12,760 bases of DNA. It comes from JACVRW01 sp035705985. GTDB lineage: Bacteria; Actinomycetota; Thermoleophilia; Solirubrobacterales; Thermoleophilaceae. Under the pieces are notes generated by a model. The model saw only the letters and a list, made by a program, of their open reading frames with translations, had not been told where the DNA came from and ran no database searches. The first letter of the stretch is position 1, and each line of letters begins with the position of its first letter. The translations under genes and the position numbers were made by a program. Location of the stretch: NCBI GenBank assembly GCA_035705985.1, contig DASSVP010000118.1:1-12760 (forward strand), written 5' to 3'. Positions 1-6,004 of this stretch are shown here, in pieces.

Positions 1-657
1 CTCGCCCCGCTCTCGCTCACGATGTTCGGTGTGGCGCTGCTCGCGGGGCGGAGGGCCGGGCGGCGGCGCCCGGCGGCCCTCATCCGGGCCGGGTTCCTGC
101 TGCTCTCGGCGGCGACGCTGATCCTGATCCCGCTCGTGCCGAGGGCGGACAGCGGCTGGTCGCTCGCCCTCCCGCTCGTGATCGCCGGGGCGGGCCTCGG
201 GCTGCTGGTGTCCCAGCTCAACAACTACACGCTGGCGCCCGTCTCGGAGGACCGGGTGGGCGAGGCCGCCGGCGTGAACTCGGCGACCGGCTCCTTCGGC
301 CTGTCGTTTGGCCTCGCCTTCGCGGGAGCGATCATGCTTGCCACGCTGTCGATCGCCTTCACCGAGAAGTCGGACTCGAGCAACGTCCTGCCGGCAACGG
401 ACAAGCAGCGCGTCGCGGATGTTCTGGAAGACGATGCGCAGGTGATGAGCGATGCGCAGCTGAGCGAGCTGCTGGCCGACCAGCCCGACGAGATCGAGGA
501 CGAGATCATCAGCATCAATGACGACGCACGCGACCTCTCGCTCCAGGTGGCGCTCTTGATCACGCTGCTCGCGGCGCTCATCGGCCTGTTCAACTCCTTC
601 CGGATGATGCGTCTACCCGACCCGCAGCAGTCGGGCGCGGCGGCGGCGGCCTTATGA
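1..657 (+). CDS. MFS exporter, DHA2 (EmrB/QacA-like) family, 3' end only
   Basis: The reading frame is open from base 1, so this is the C-terminal part of a larger gene; the ATG at 22 is internal. Four hydrophobic segments are visible, at about nt 85-141, 160-213, 283-357 and 541-600, plus a partial one at the very start. The segment with SQLNNYTLAPV, then EDRVGEAAGVNSATGSFG, is typical of the late helices of 14-TM drug/H+ antiporters of the DHA2 group. An acidic hydrophilic loop of about 58 residues (nt 361-534) separates the last two helices and is predicted to face outside. The likely role is proton-driven export of small molecules across the cytoplasmic membrane; the substrate cannot be told. 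The stop overlaps the gltX start as ATGA, so the two genes are probably co-transcribed and translationally coupled. Family assignment is fairly sure. Confidence 0.8.
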   Translation, partial: LAPLSLTMFGVALLAGRRAGRRRPAALIRAGFLLLSAATLILIPLVPRADSGWSLALPLVIAGAGLGLLVSQLNNYTLAPVSEDRVGEAAGVNSATGSFGLSFGLAFAGAIMLATLSIAFTEKSDSSNVLPATDKQRVADVLEDDAQVMSDAQLSELLADQPDEIEDEIISINDDARDLSLQVALLITLLAALIGLFNSFRMMRLPDPQQSGAAAAAL

Positions 658-1907
658 GCGTCCGGGTGCGTTTCGCGCCGAGCCCAACCGGCGTGCTGCA
701 CATCGGCGGCGCGAGGACGGCGCTGTACAACTGGCTCCTCGCGCGCGGATCGGGCGGGCAGTTCGTGCTCCGGATCGAGGACACCGACCGCGAGCGCTCC
801 ACGCCCGAGAACGTCGAGCAGATCCTGGAGGCGCTGCGCTGGCTCGAGCTCGACTGGGACGAGGGGCCGCTCTCGCAGTGGGAGCGGCGCGATGCGCACT
901 CCGCCGCGGTCCAGCGGCTGCTCGCCGACGGCCACGCCTACGAGGACGAGGGCGCCGTGCGCTTCAGGGTGCCCGAGGTGGGCGAGATCACCTTCCAGGA
1001 CGCGGTGCTCGGCGACGTGACCAACCCGTACTCGGCGATCAAGGACTTCGTGATCCAGCGCTCCGACGGGAGCCCGCTCTACAACCTCGCCGTCGCGGTG
1101 GACGACCGCGACATGGGCATCACGCACGTCGTGCGCGGCCAGGACCACGTGTCGAACACCCCGCGCCAGCTCATGCTGCTCAGGGCGCTCGGCGCCGAGC
1201 CGCCGGTGTACGCCCACATCCCGCTGCTGCACGGGCCGGACGGGAAGAAGCTCTCGAAGCGCCACGGCGCCGCCTCGGTGCAGGAGGTGCGCGACCAGGG
1301 CTACCTGCCCGAGGCGGTGCGCAACTACATCGCGCTGCTCGGCTGGGGCTACGACGAGAGCACGACCTTCATGACGACCGGCGAGCTGGTCGAGCGCTTC
1401 ACCCTCGAGCGCGTCTCGAAGAACCCGGCCGTGTTCGACGAGCAGAAGCTCCGCTGGATGAACGGCCACTACATGCGCGAGCTTCCGGCCAACGACCTCG
1501 AGGCCCGGGTCGCGACGTTCTACGGTCGAGACATTCCGAGCGAGATCGTCGCCATCTCGCGCGAGAAGATGCAGACATTGGCTGACTTTTGGCCACTCGC
1601 CGGCGCGCTCGTCGATGCTCCCACGGACTACGACGAAAAGGCGTGGAGCCAGTGGGGGACCTCCCCGCACCTGCCCGCCGTCCGGGAGGCGCTCGCCGAG
1701 GCGGACGCGTGGGGCCCGGACGAGGTCGAGGCGATCCTCCGCGGCCTCGTCGACGAGCGCGGCGTGAAGCCCAAGGAGGTCTACCAGCCGATCCGCGTCG
1801 CGCTGACGGGCAGGACCGTCTCCCCGGGGATCTTCGAGTCCGTGGCGGCGCTCGGCCGCGAGGAGACGCTCGCCCGTCTCGACAGAGCGCTTGCCAGAGC
1901 CGAATAG
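654..1907 (+). CDS. gltX: glutamyl-tRNA synthetase (compact form)
   Basis: Class I aminoacyl-tRNA synthetase that charges tRNA with glutamate. The N-terminus carries FAPSPTGVLHIGGARTA, with the HIGH-type motif at residues 16-19, then RIEDTDRERS. The KMSKS-type loop is KLSKR at residues 199-203. The anticodon-binding half follows, with RWMNGHYMRE and a C-terminal section ending in the usual PGIFESVAALG. At 417 aa it is shorter than the usual 465-490. Compared from memory with Thermus GluRS, about 40-50 residues are missing after GHAYEDEGAV (residues 93-102), where other GluRS enzymes carry the zinc-binding or equivalent insertion. The C-terminal domain is present, so this is not a glutamyl-Q synthetase. 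The ATG lies in an ATGA overlap with the upstream exporter. Whether it also charges tRNA-Gln, with GatCAB correction, cannot be told here. Confidence 0.93.
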   Translation: MSVRVRFAPSPTGVLHIGGARTALYNWLLARGSGGQFVLRIEDTDRERSTPENVEQILEALRWLELDWDEGPLSQWERRDAHSAAVQRLLADGHAYEDEGAVRFRVPEVGEITFQDAVLGDVTNPYSAIKDFVIQRSDGSPLYNLAVAVDDRDMGITHVVRGQDHVSNTPRQLMLLRALGAEPPVYAHIPLLHGPDGKKLSKRHGAASVQEVRDQGYLPEAVRNYIALLGWGYDESTTFMTTGELVERFTLERVSKNPAVFDEQKLRWMNGHYMRELPANDLEARVATFYGRDIPSEIVAISREKMQTLADFWPLAGALVDAPTDYDEKAWSQWGTSPHLPAVREALAEADAWGPDEVEAILRGLVDERGVKPKEVYQPIRVALTGRTVSPGIFESVAALGREETLARLDRALARAE

Positions 1908-1916
1908 GGAGAAATA

Positions 1917-1945
1917 CTCAACCTTTCGTCCAGGGTTGCCGATAC
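1917..1945 (+). promoter_or_regulatory. possible sigma-28 (FliA/WhiG-type) promoter
   Basis: CTCAA at 1917-1921 is followed 16 nt later by GCCGATAC at 1938-1945. This resembles the motility/FliA-type pattern TAAA-N15-GCCGATAA and the CTCAA...CCGATA variant I recall from actinobacterial flagellar genes. The end of the -10 lies 5 nt before the GTG at 1951 and 11 nt before a second in-frame GTG at 1957, so transcription would start at or beside the start codon (leaderless). It overlaps an inverted repeat, CAACC (1919-1923) with GGTTG (1934-1938). Motif matching was by eye only. Confidence 0.4.
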
Positions 1946-1950
1946 CCCCG

Positions 1951-3033
1951 GTGACTGTGGAAGCTTCGCCCTCCATCAAGCAGGCCCCTGGGCAGGATTC
2001 GGCCGCTGTCCGGCACAACGAAGGCCACGGCCGCCGGCTCACCGCGGCGTTCGAGGCGCTCGAGGCCTTCCCGGCTCTCGCCGAGTCGCGCAACCGCGTG
2101 CTGAGGGTCGTGCGCGAGGACCGCTCGTCGGTGGGCGAGGTGGTCCAGGCGGTGGAGTCGGACGTCGCTCTCGTCATCACCGTGCTGCGGATCGCAAACC
2201 GCTCGGCGCAGCGCAAGAAGGGCAAGATCGCGAGCATCCCCGAAGCCGTCGAGGTCCTCTCGCCGGAGGGCGTCGAGACGCTCGCGGCCCGCACCGCCAC
2301 ATTCGACTTCTTCGAGCGCACGCCCGGCTGGGACCTCATGCCGGAGCGCTTCCGCCTTCACGCCGTCGCCACCCAGGCGGCAGCGGACCGTCTCGCGCGC
2401 GAGCTCGAGTACGAGGACCGCGACCAGCTGCTCTGCTCGGCGCTGCTTCACGACGTGGGCAAGCTCGTCCTGACGCACGCCTATCCCGGCTACCCGTCGC
2501 AGATCCACGGCCCGGCCCGCACACCCGAGGAGCGCCTGCACCGCGAGCGCCTCGAGCTCGGTGTGGACCACGCCCTGGTGGGCGGCGTGCTCGCCCGCCG
2601 CTGGGCGCTGCCGAACCGGCTCGCCACGGCGATCGAGCGCCACCACGCCGACGACGTGGACGGCGAGGCCGCCCTCGTCCGGCTCGCCGACATGCTCGCC
2701 CACTACGGGCACGGCCAGACGGTCAACCCCAAGCAGCTCCTGCAGGCGGCGCGCGCGTGCGGCCTGACGACGGAGCAGCTCCGCTCGGTCATGTACGAGC
2801 TGCCGCAGGGCACCGGCCAGGCGAAGCGAAACGTGGACCCGTGCCCGCTCTCCACCCGCGAGGTCGAGGTGCTGAAGCGGCTCGCCGAGGGCAAGGTCTA
2901 CAAGCAGATCGCGCACGAGCTGGAGCTCTCCACGAGCACCGTGCGCACGCACCTCCACAACACGTACGCGAAGCTCGGCGCCGTGGACCGTGCGCAGGCG
3001 GTCCTGATCGCCACCGAGCGCGGCTGGATCTAG
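1951..3033 (+). CDS. HDOD-domain regulator with C-terminal LuxR-type HTH
   Basis: Cytoplasmic regulator joining an HDOD signalling domain to a DNA-binding domain. From the GTG at 1951 it is 360 aa. The HDOD region runs from about residue 30 to 270 and holds an intact HD pair in LLHDVGK (H167, D168), followed by further histidines in VDHALVGGVLARRW and IERHH. The last 61 residues (about 300-360) are a GerE/LuxR helix-turn-helix starting LSTREVEVLKRLAEG, with recognition-helix region STSTVRTHLHNTYAKLG. There is no receiver domain. Start choice: the frame runs back to a TTG at 1891 inside gltX, with no ribosome site; GTG 1951 or 1957 sits just after the sigma-28-like -10 and is preferred. HDOD proteins often act in cyclic-di-GMP, motility or stress control, and the promoter would fit motility. 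Its targets are unknown. Confidence 0.85.
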   Translation: MTVEASPSIKQAPGQDSAAVRHNEGHGRRLTAAFEALEAFPALAESRNRVLRVVREDRSSVGEVVQAVESDVALVITVLRIANRSAQRKKGKIASIPEAVEVLSPEGVETLAARTATFDFFERTPGWDLMPERFRLHAVATQAAADRLARELEYEDRDQLLCSALLHDVGKLVLTHAYPGYPSQIHGPARTPEERLHRERLELGVDHALVGGVLARRWALPNRLATAIERHHADDVDGEAALVRLADMLAHYGHGQTVNPKQLLQAARACGLTTEQLRSVMYELPQGTGQAKRNVDPCPLSTREVEVLKRLAEGKVYKQIAHELELSTSTVRTHLHNTYAKLGAVDRAQAVLIATERGWI

Positions 3034-3068
3034 GACCCCGCCCCGCAAGCCAAGCCTGCGCTGCGGCG

Positions 3069-4265
3069 CTAGCCCCGCGCGGCGGCCGTGCGGAGCGGCG
3101 CCAGCACCAGGACGCGCGTCCCGCGGGCGGACGACTCGATCTCGAGCCTCCCGTCCATCAGCTCCGCGCGCTCGCGCATGCTCGCCAGGCCGAGGTGCCC
3201 GGGCTGCGACGACGTGAGCGGGCCGTTGTCGTTGAAGCCGCGCCCGTTGTCGGCCACGCGCAGCTCCACGTTGCGCCCCATCGATCGCAGCGAGAGCTCC
3301 ACACGGGTGGCCTGCGCATGGCGCCCCGCGTTCACCACCGCCTCCTGCGCGATCCGGAAGAGGTCGCCCGCCAGCTCCGGTGCGAGGTTGATGCGCTCGA
3401 TGGCCAGCCGCACCTCGAAGCCGTAGCGCCGCTGCCAGACGGGGAGGCAGTTCTCGATGGCTGTCTCGAAGCTCATCTCCTGGAACGCGTACGGGCCGAG
3501 TTCGACGATCTCGTCGCGAAGGGCGCGTACGTTGCGGCTCACGAGGTCACGCGCCTCGTCGATCAGGCCGGCGACCTTCGCGTCCGACCCGCTCTCGCTG
3601 CGCGCGGCGGACAGGATCATGTCCAGGCCGATCAGCTCCTGCACCGGCCCGTCGTGAATCGACTCGGCCACGCGCCGGCGGACCTCGCTCTCAGCCTGCA
3701 TCGTCCGGCGGGACAGCCCGCGCGCCCGGAGCCGCGAGGCGGACTCTGAGGTGCGCAGTAGGCCGACGACAACGGCGGTGGCGAGCGAGGACAGGACGAA
3801 GATCACCTCGTAGAAGGCGTGCACGTCGGAGTCGACGGGCGAGTCTCCGCGAATCGCCGCCCCCACCACGAGGCTGACGGCGCCGATCGCCGCGATAATC
3901 ACGCCGCGCGCCTCGCCCTGGAAGTGAGCGTGAGCGGCGATGAGGAAGAGTGCGGCGAGCCGTACGCCGCCTAGCGTGTCCGGCGCCAGCAGCTCGAGCA
4001 GGAGCAGCAGCGCGAAGTCCACCGCCGGGACGACGGGGTGGAGCGCGCGGTCAGCGTCGCGATGCGCGACCATGAGCACCGCGGCCGACCACAGCACGAA
4101 CGCGGCCAGCACGACGGCGGCCCGGCCCTCGTACGGGAAGCCCACGACCCCGACCGCGACCAGCGCGACGACGGCCACGGCCAGCCGCGCGATCGCGAAC
4201 ACGAGCACCGGCCCGTCGGATTCGATGGGGATGCGGCGCATCAGCGCGCCGCCGTTGCGAGTCAC
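3069..4265 (-). CDS. membrane sensor histidine kinase, HisKA_3/NarL-partner type
   Basis: Predicted 398-aa two-component sensor kinase. About six hydrophobic segments fill residues 19-171, with only short loops, so the ligand is probably sensed in or at the membrane. The HisKA_3 dimerisation helix holds RVAESIHDGPVQEL, with phosphoacceptor H204. The ATPase domain shows the N box RIAQEAVVNAGRHA (N312), the G1 box VADNGRGF (337-344) and a glycine-rich GHLGLASM (357-364). The start is taken as GTG at 4265: it overlaps the stop of the VanZ-like gene as GTGA and has a good ribosome site (GGGAGAGG, 8 nt upstream); ATG 4241 is the alternative. No response regulator lies in the window, so the partner is encoded elsewhere. 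It converges on the HDOD–LuxR gene, leaving a 35-bp gap. Function class is sure; the signal is not. Confidence 0.9.
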   Translation of the reverse strand: MTRNGGALMRRIPIESDGPVLVFAIARLAVAVVALVAVGVVGFPYEGRAAVVLAAFVLWSAAVLMVAHRDADRALHPVVPAVDFALLLLLELLAPDTLGGVRLAALFLIAAHAHFQGEARGVIIAAIGAVSLVVGAAIRGDSPVDSDVHAFYEVIFVLSSLATAVVVGLLRTSESASRLRARGLSRRTMQAESEVRRRVAESIHDGPVQELIGLDMILSAARSESGSDAKVAGLIDEARDLVSRNVRALRDEIVELGPYAFQEMSFETAIENCLPVWQRRYGFEVRLAIERINLAPELAGDLFRIAQEAVVNAGRHAQATRVELSLRSMGRNVELRVADNGRGFNDNGPLTSSQPGHLGLASMRERAELMDGRLEIESSARGTRVLVLAPLRTAAARG

Positions 4266-4639
4266 GCGGGCAGCCTCTCCCGGCGGCGCGCCTTTCGCAA
4301 GCCGATCGCCGCGGCCGCCGCTCCCGCCGAGTCGATGGCCCAGTCGAGCGGGCTGCCGTGGCGGCCTTCGATGAAGCTCTGGTGGTACTCGTCGGTGGCG
4401 GCGTAGCCGCTCGACAGCAGGAAGGCCAGGACCGCCGCGCGGGAGGGCGTGGTGACCGTCGCGAGCGCCCGCCACCAGAGGAAGCAGAGCAGCGCGTACT
4501 CCGCGAAGTGCACGATCTTGCGCGCGATCAGGTCGATCACGCCGAGCCCGGTGCCGAGGTCGGGCTGATGCGAGAAGAAGAAGATCACGCCCATGAGGAC
4601 GAGCGGCGGAAGCCACAGGTCGAGCCTCAGAGCGCGCAT
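4262..4639 (-). CDS. VanZ-like membrane protein
   Basis: A 125-aa protein (127 aa if the ATG at 4645 is used) with about four hydrophobic segments. It carries the VanZ-family pattern: FFFSHQP after the first helix, then KIVHFAEYALL, then SSGYAATDEYHQSFIEGR and a final DWAIDSAGA helix. The charged DE-HQ-F-GR signature is what separates VanZ proteins from generic small membrane proteins. VanZ itself gives low-level teicoplanin resistance; relatives are widespread and mostly uncharacterised. It is first in a two-gene operon with the sensor kinase (GTGA overlap), so a role in sensing or answering cell-envelope change is a reasonable inference. Start: ATG 4639 lies 6 nt after a TACGGT hexamer on this strand (4651-4646), which fits leaderless transcription; no ribosome site is seen for either ATG. 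Confidence 0.85.
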   Translation of the reverse strand: MRALRLDLWLPPLVLMGVIFFFSHQPDLGTGLGVIDLIARKIVHFAEYALLCFLWWRALATVTTPSRAAVLAFLLSSGYAATDEYHQSFIEGRHGSPLDWAIDSAGAAAAAIGLRKARRRERLPA

Positions 4640-4645
4640 GCCCAT

Positions 4646-4655
4646 ACCGTAGAGT
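4646..4655. promoter_or_regulatory. compact divergent -10 elements for VanZ-like operon and Rrf2 gene
   Basis: Within 10 bp there is TAGAGT on the plus strand (4650-4655), 8 nt before the GTG of the Rrf2 gene, and TACGGT on the minus strand (4651-4646), 6 nt before the ATG of the VanZ-like gene. Both match TANNNT at the spacing expected for leaderless transcripts. No clear -35 was seen for either. Any Rrf2 dimer binding here would cover both promoters, so autoregulation and control of the VanZ–kinase operon are possible but unproven. Confidence 0.45.
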
Positions 4656-4663
4656 CCGCGGCC

Positions 4664-5065
4664 GTGCTGGTGATCACGAGCAAATCGCCGTACGCGGTGA
4701 GGGCGCTCACTGAGCTGGCGCGCCGGGGCGACGCCGCGCCCGTCCCGATCGGGGACCTCGCGCGCGCCCGCGACATCCCGGCGCAGTTCCTGGAGGGGCT
4801 GTTCGCGACGCTGCGCCGCGCCGGCGTCCTCCAATCCCAGCGCGGCGTGAAGGGTGGGTACAGCTTCGCCCGCCCGCCGGGTGAGGTGACGGTGCTGGAG
4901 GTGGTCGAGCTGCTGGAGGGCGAGCTGGGCGCGGAGGCGGCCGCGGCGGGCCAGATCTGGACCGACGCGACAGAGGCCGTCCGCGCGGTGCTGGCCGGCA
5001 CGACGATCGCCGACGTCGCGGAGCGCGAGACGCGCAACTCGGCGGCGCCGATGTACTACATCTGA
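4664..5065 (+). CDS. Rrf2-family repressor, CymR-like, with CysK-binding-type C-terminus
   Basis: A 133-aa transcription regulator. The N-terminal winged helix is clear: TSKSPYAVRALTELARRG (5-22), then IPAQFLEGLFATLRRAGVLQSQRGVKGGY (38-66), the classic Rrf2 recognition helix and wing, then a dimerisation helix around 77-88. It contains no cysteine, so it cannot bind the Fe-S cluster used by IscR or NsrR. It ends APMYYI. CymR of Bacillus, an Rrf2 repressor of cysteine metabolism that works in complex with CysK, ends (as I recall) in a very similar MFYI. A C-terminal Ile tail is how known CysK partners enter its active site. cysK-cysE lies about 0.9 kb downstream on the same strand, which strengthens a CymR-like reading. 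Start: GTG 4664, 8 nt after TAGAGT; GTG 4670 is the alternative. Confidence 0.85.
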   Translation: MLVITSKSPYAVRALTELARRGDAAPVPIGDLARARDIPAQFLEGLFATLRRAGVLQSQRGVKGGYSFARPPGEVTVLEVVELLEGELGAEAAAAGQIWTDATEAVRAVLAGTTIADVAERETRNSAAPMYYI

Positions 5066-5129
5066 CGGGTTCCCGTCCGGAAGGTCCACCGAATTTCGCA
5101 CGGGCGGGCGGTGCGTCGGGGCGTCGCAT

Positions 5130-5135
5130 TACCTT
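5130..5135 (+). promoter_or_regulatory. -10 hexamer TACCTT (leaderless)
   Basis: TACCTT ends exactly 7 nt before the ATG at 5143. The intervening GGCGCGC is no ribosome site, so the transcript probably begins at the start codon. No convincing -35 was seen. It implies that the secreted-protein gene has its own promoter downstream of the Rrf2 gene. Confidence 0.45.
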
Positions 5136-5142
5136 GGCGCGC

Positions 5143-5685
5143 ATGAGCCCTCTCCGCCTCTCACGCCTCGTCCTGCCCGCGGTCGTCCTCGCCGCCGCCG
5201 GCCTCATGGCGCTCTCCAGCTCCGCCGCGCCACCCGGCGGCGCGAGCCAGGCGCCCGCGAAGATCACGCCCGAACGCGTTGACGGCGTGCATCTCGGCGA
5301 CACCCATCAGGACCTCCGGAACCGCGGCAAGGTCGGCCCGATCCAGCCGGGCTGCGAGCTCGGCGGCCCGAACACGCGCTCGGCTCGGCTCCGCCTGCCG
5401 CTGAAGGGCTTCGTCACCTACTCGCTGTCGAGCCCGCGGAGGGTCAGGTCGATCACGGTCCGCGGTGGCGCGCGGGCGCGCGGCGTGGGCATCGGCGCGA
5501 AGATCCCGGCGATCCTCGCCAGGTTCCCCAACGCGACGGTCGACCACAGCACCGATCAGGTCTTCCAGCTCACGCTGGTGATGACCCCCAAGCGGCAGAA
5601 CGGACACCGCATCATGTTCGGCGTCAGCACGCAGACCAAGAGGACGACGGTGATCGGCGTCCCCGGCATCGGGTTCTGCGAGTAG
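5143..5685 (+). CDS. small secreted protein of unknown function
   Basis: 180 aa from ATG 5143. Arg-containing MSPLRLSRL is followed by a hydrophobic stretch (LVLPAVVLAAAGLMALSSSAA), a clear signal peptide that would be cleaved around residues 27-32. The mature part is basic and beta-rich by appearance, with ERVDGVHLGDTHQDLRNRGKVG near the start and a pattern like other small exported proteins in which a short motif sets a threshold-like domain. Two mature-region cysteines, one in QPGCELGG and one three bases before the stop codon (GFCE), could form a disulfide. I do not recognise the family. A TTG at 5134 would add three residues but overlaps the -10, so ATG is preferred. It is followed by a hairpin terminator, so it is probably monocistronic. 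Being next to the Rrf2 gene does not by itself assign it to sulfur metabolism. Confidence 0.75.
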   Translation: MSPLRLSRLVLPAVVLAAAGLMALSSSAAPPGGASQAPAKITPERVDGVHLGDTHQDLRNRGKVGPIQPGCELGGPNTRSARLRLPLKGFVTYSLSSPRRVRSITVRGGARARGVGIGAKIPAILARFPNATVDHSTDQVFQLTLVMTPKRQNGHRIMFGVSTQTKRTTVIGVPGIGFCE

Positions 5686-5702
5686 TCAGAAAGTCGCGGC
5701 GG

Positions 5703-5729
5703 GGCGGGGCGCGCAGGCCGCGCCCCGCC
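5703..5729. terminator. GC-rich hairpin between convergent genes
   Basis: GGCGGGGCGCG (5703-5713), a 5-nt loop, then CGCGCCCCGCC (5719-5729): an 11-bp perfect stem. It lies 17 nt after the stop of the secreted-protein gene and 17 nt after the stop of the small minus-strand ORF, that is, in the centre of the convergent gap. There is no T-tract on either strand, which is common in high-GC actinobacteria, so termination strength is uncertain. Confidence 0.6.
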
Positions 5730-5746
5730 GAGCTGCCGCGGTACTG

Positions 5747-5986
5747 CTAGCGGCCGTCGTCAGATTCGGGCTCGTAGCCGCCCGACGTCCCCGGCCTGCG
5801 GGAGATGAAGTACGCACCGGCGAGATGGAGGTCGCCGCCCTCGCTGGACTCGCCTTCCCGAAGGTCCAGCTGAAGCGCCCAGAGGCACACCGCCCGGCCC
5901 CTCTGCCGAGTCCGCGGGGCTGGTCGTCGCAGGACTCCGAAGCGGCCCCGGCGGCCCCGGTGCCCGTCGCCTCTCGCCGCAAACAC
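5747..5986 (-). CDS. possible small protein, unknown function
   Basis: A 79-aa frame on the minus strand in the 319-bp gap between the secreted-protein gene and cysK. The C-terminal part looks like real protein: VCLWALQLDLREGESSEGG, then GDLHLAGAYFISRRPG. Its codons are strongly G/C at third positions. The N-terminal third is Arg/Gly-rich and less convincing. Starts: GTG 5986, with GAGGG about 8 nt upstream; or GTG 5890, with AGAGGGG 7 nt upstream, giving 47 aa. The stop faces the shared hairpin at 5703-5729, which supports a real transcribed gene. I do not recognise the family. The frame could be spurious: the upstream region of a divergent gene in GC-rich DNA often has open antisense frames. 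Confidence 0.4.
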   Translation of the reverse strand: MFAARGDGHRGRRGRFGVLRRPAPRTRQRGRAVCLWALQLDLREGESSEGGDLHLAGAYFISRRPGTSGGYEPESDDGR

Positions 5987-5991
5987 CGCGA

Positions 5992-5997
5992 TACCCT
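5992..5997 (+). promoter_or_regulatory. -10 hexamer TACCCT for cysK-cysE (leaderless)
   Basis: TACCCT ends exactly 7 nt before GTG 6005. No ribosome site precedes the GTG (CGGCACC), so a leaderless cysK mRNA is likely. No palindromic Rrf2-type operator could be picked out by eye in the 60 bp upstream. Confidence 0.5.
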
Positions 5998-6004
5998 CGG
6001 CACC

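Noticed and set aside
225..2339. A 704-aa open frame on the minus strand
   Set aside because: It lies opposite the MFS gene, gltX and the HDOD gene, all with clear family motifs. Its sequence is low-complexity Arg/Ala/Glu/Val, typical of antisense frames in GC-rich DNA.
3043..3066. Hairpin between the convergent HDOD and kinase genes (CCGCA with TGCGG)
   Set aside because: Only 5 perfect pairs with a 14-nt interior and no T-tract; too weak to call a terminator.
4266..4616. N-terminal extension of the histidine kinase frame to 4616
   Set aside because: It is the VanZ-like gene read in another frame; the GTGA overlap and ribosome site place the kinase start at 4265.
4358..4663. N-terminal extension of the Rrf2 frame
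   Set aside because: It is antisense to the VanZ-like gene, and Rrf2 homology begins right at the GTG.
5825..6004. N-terminal extension of CysK by 60 residues
   Set aside because: CysK proteins start close to the LIGNTP motif; the extension covers the promoter and is Pro/Arg/Ala-rich without homology.
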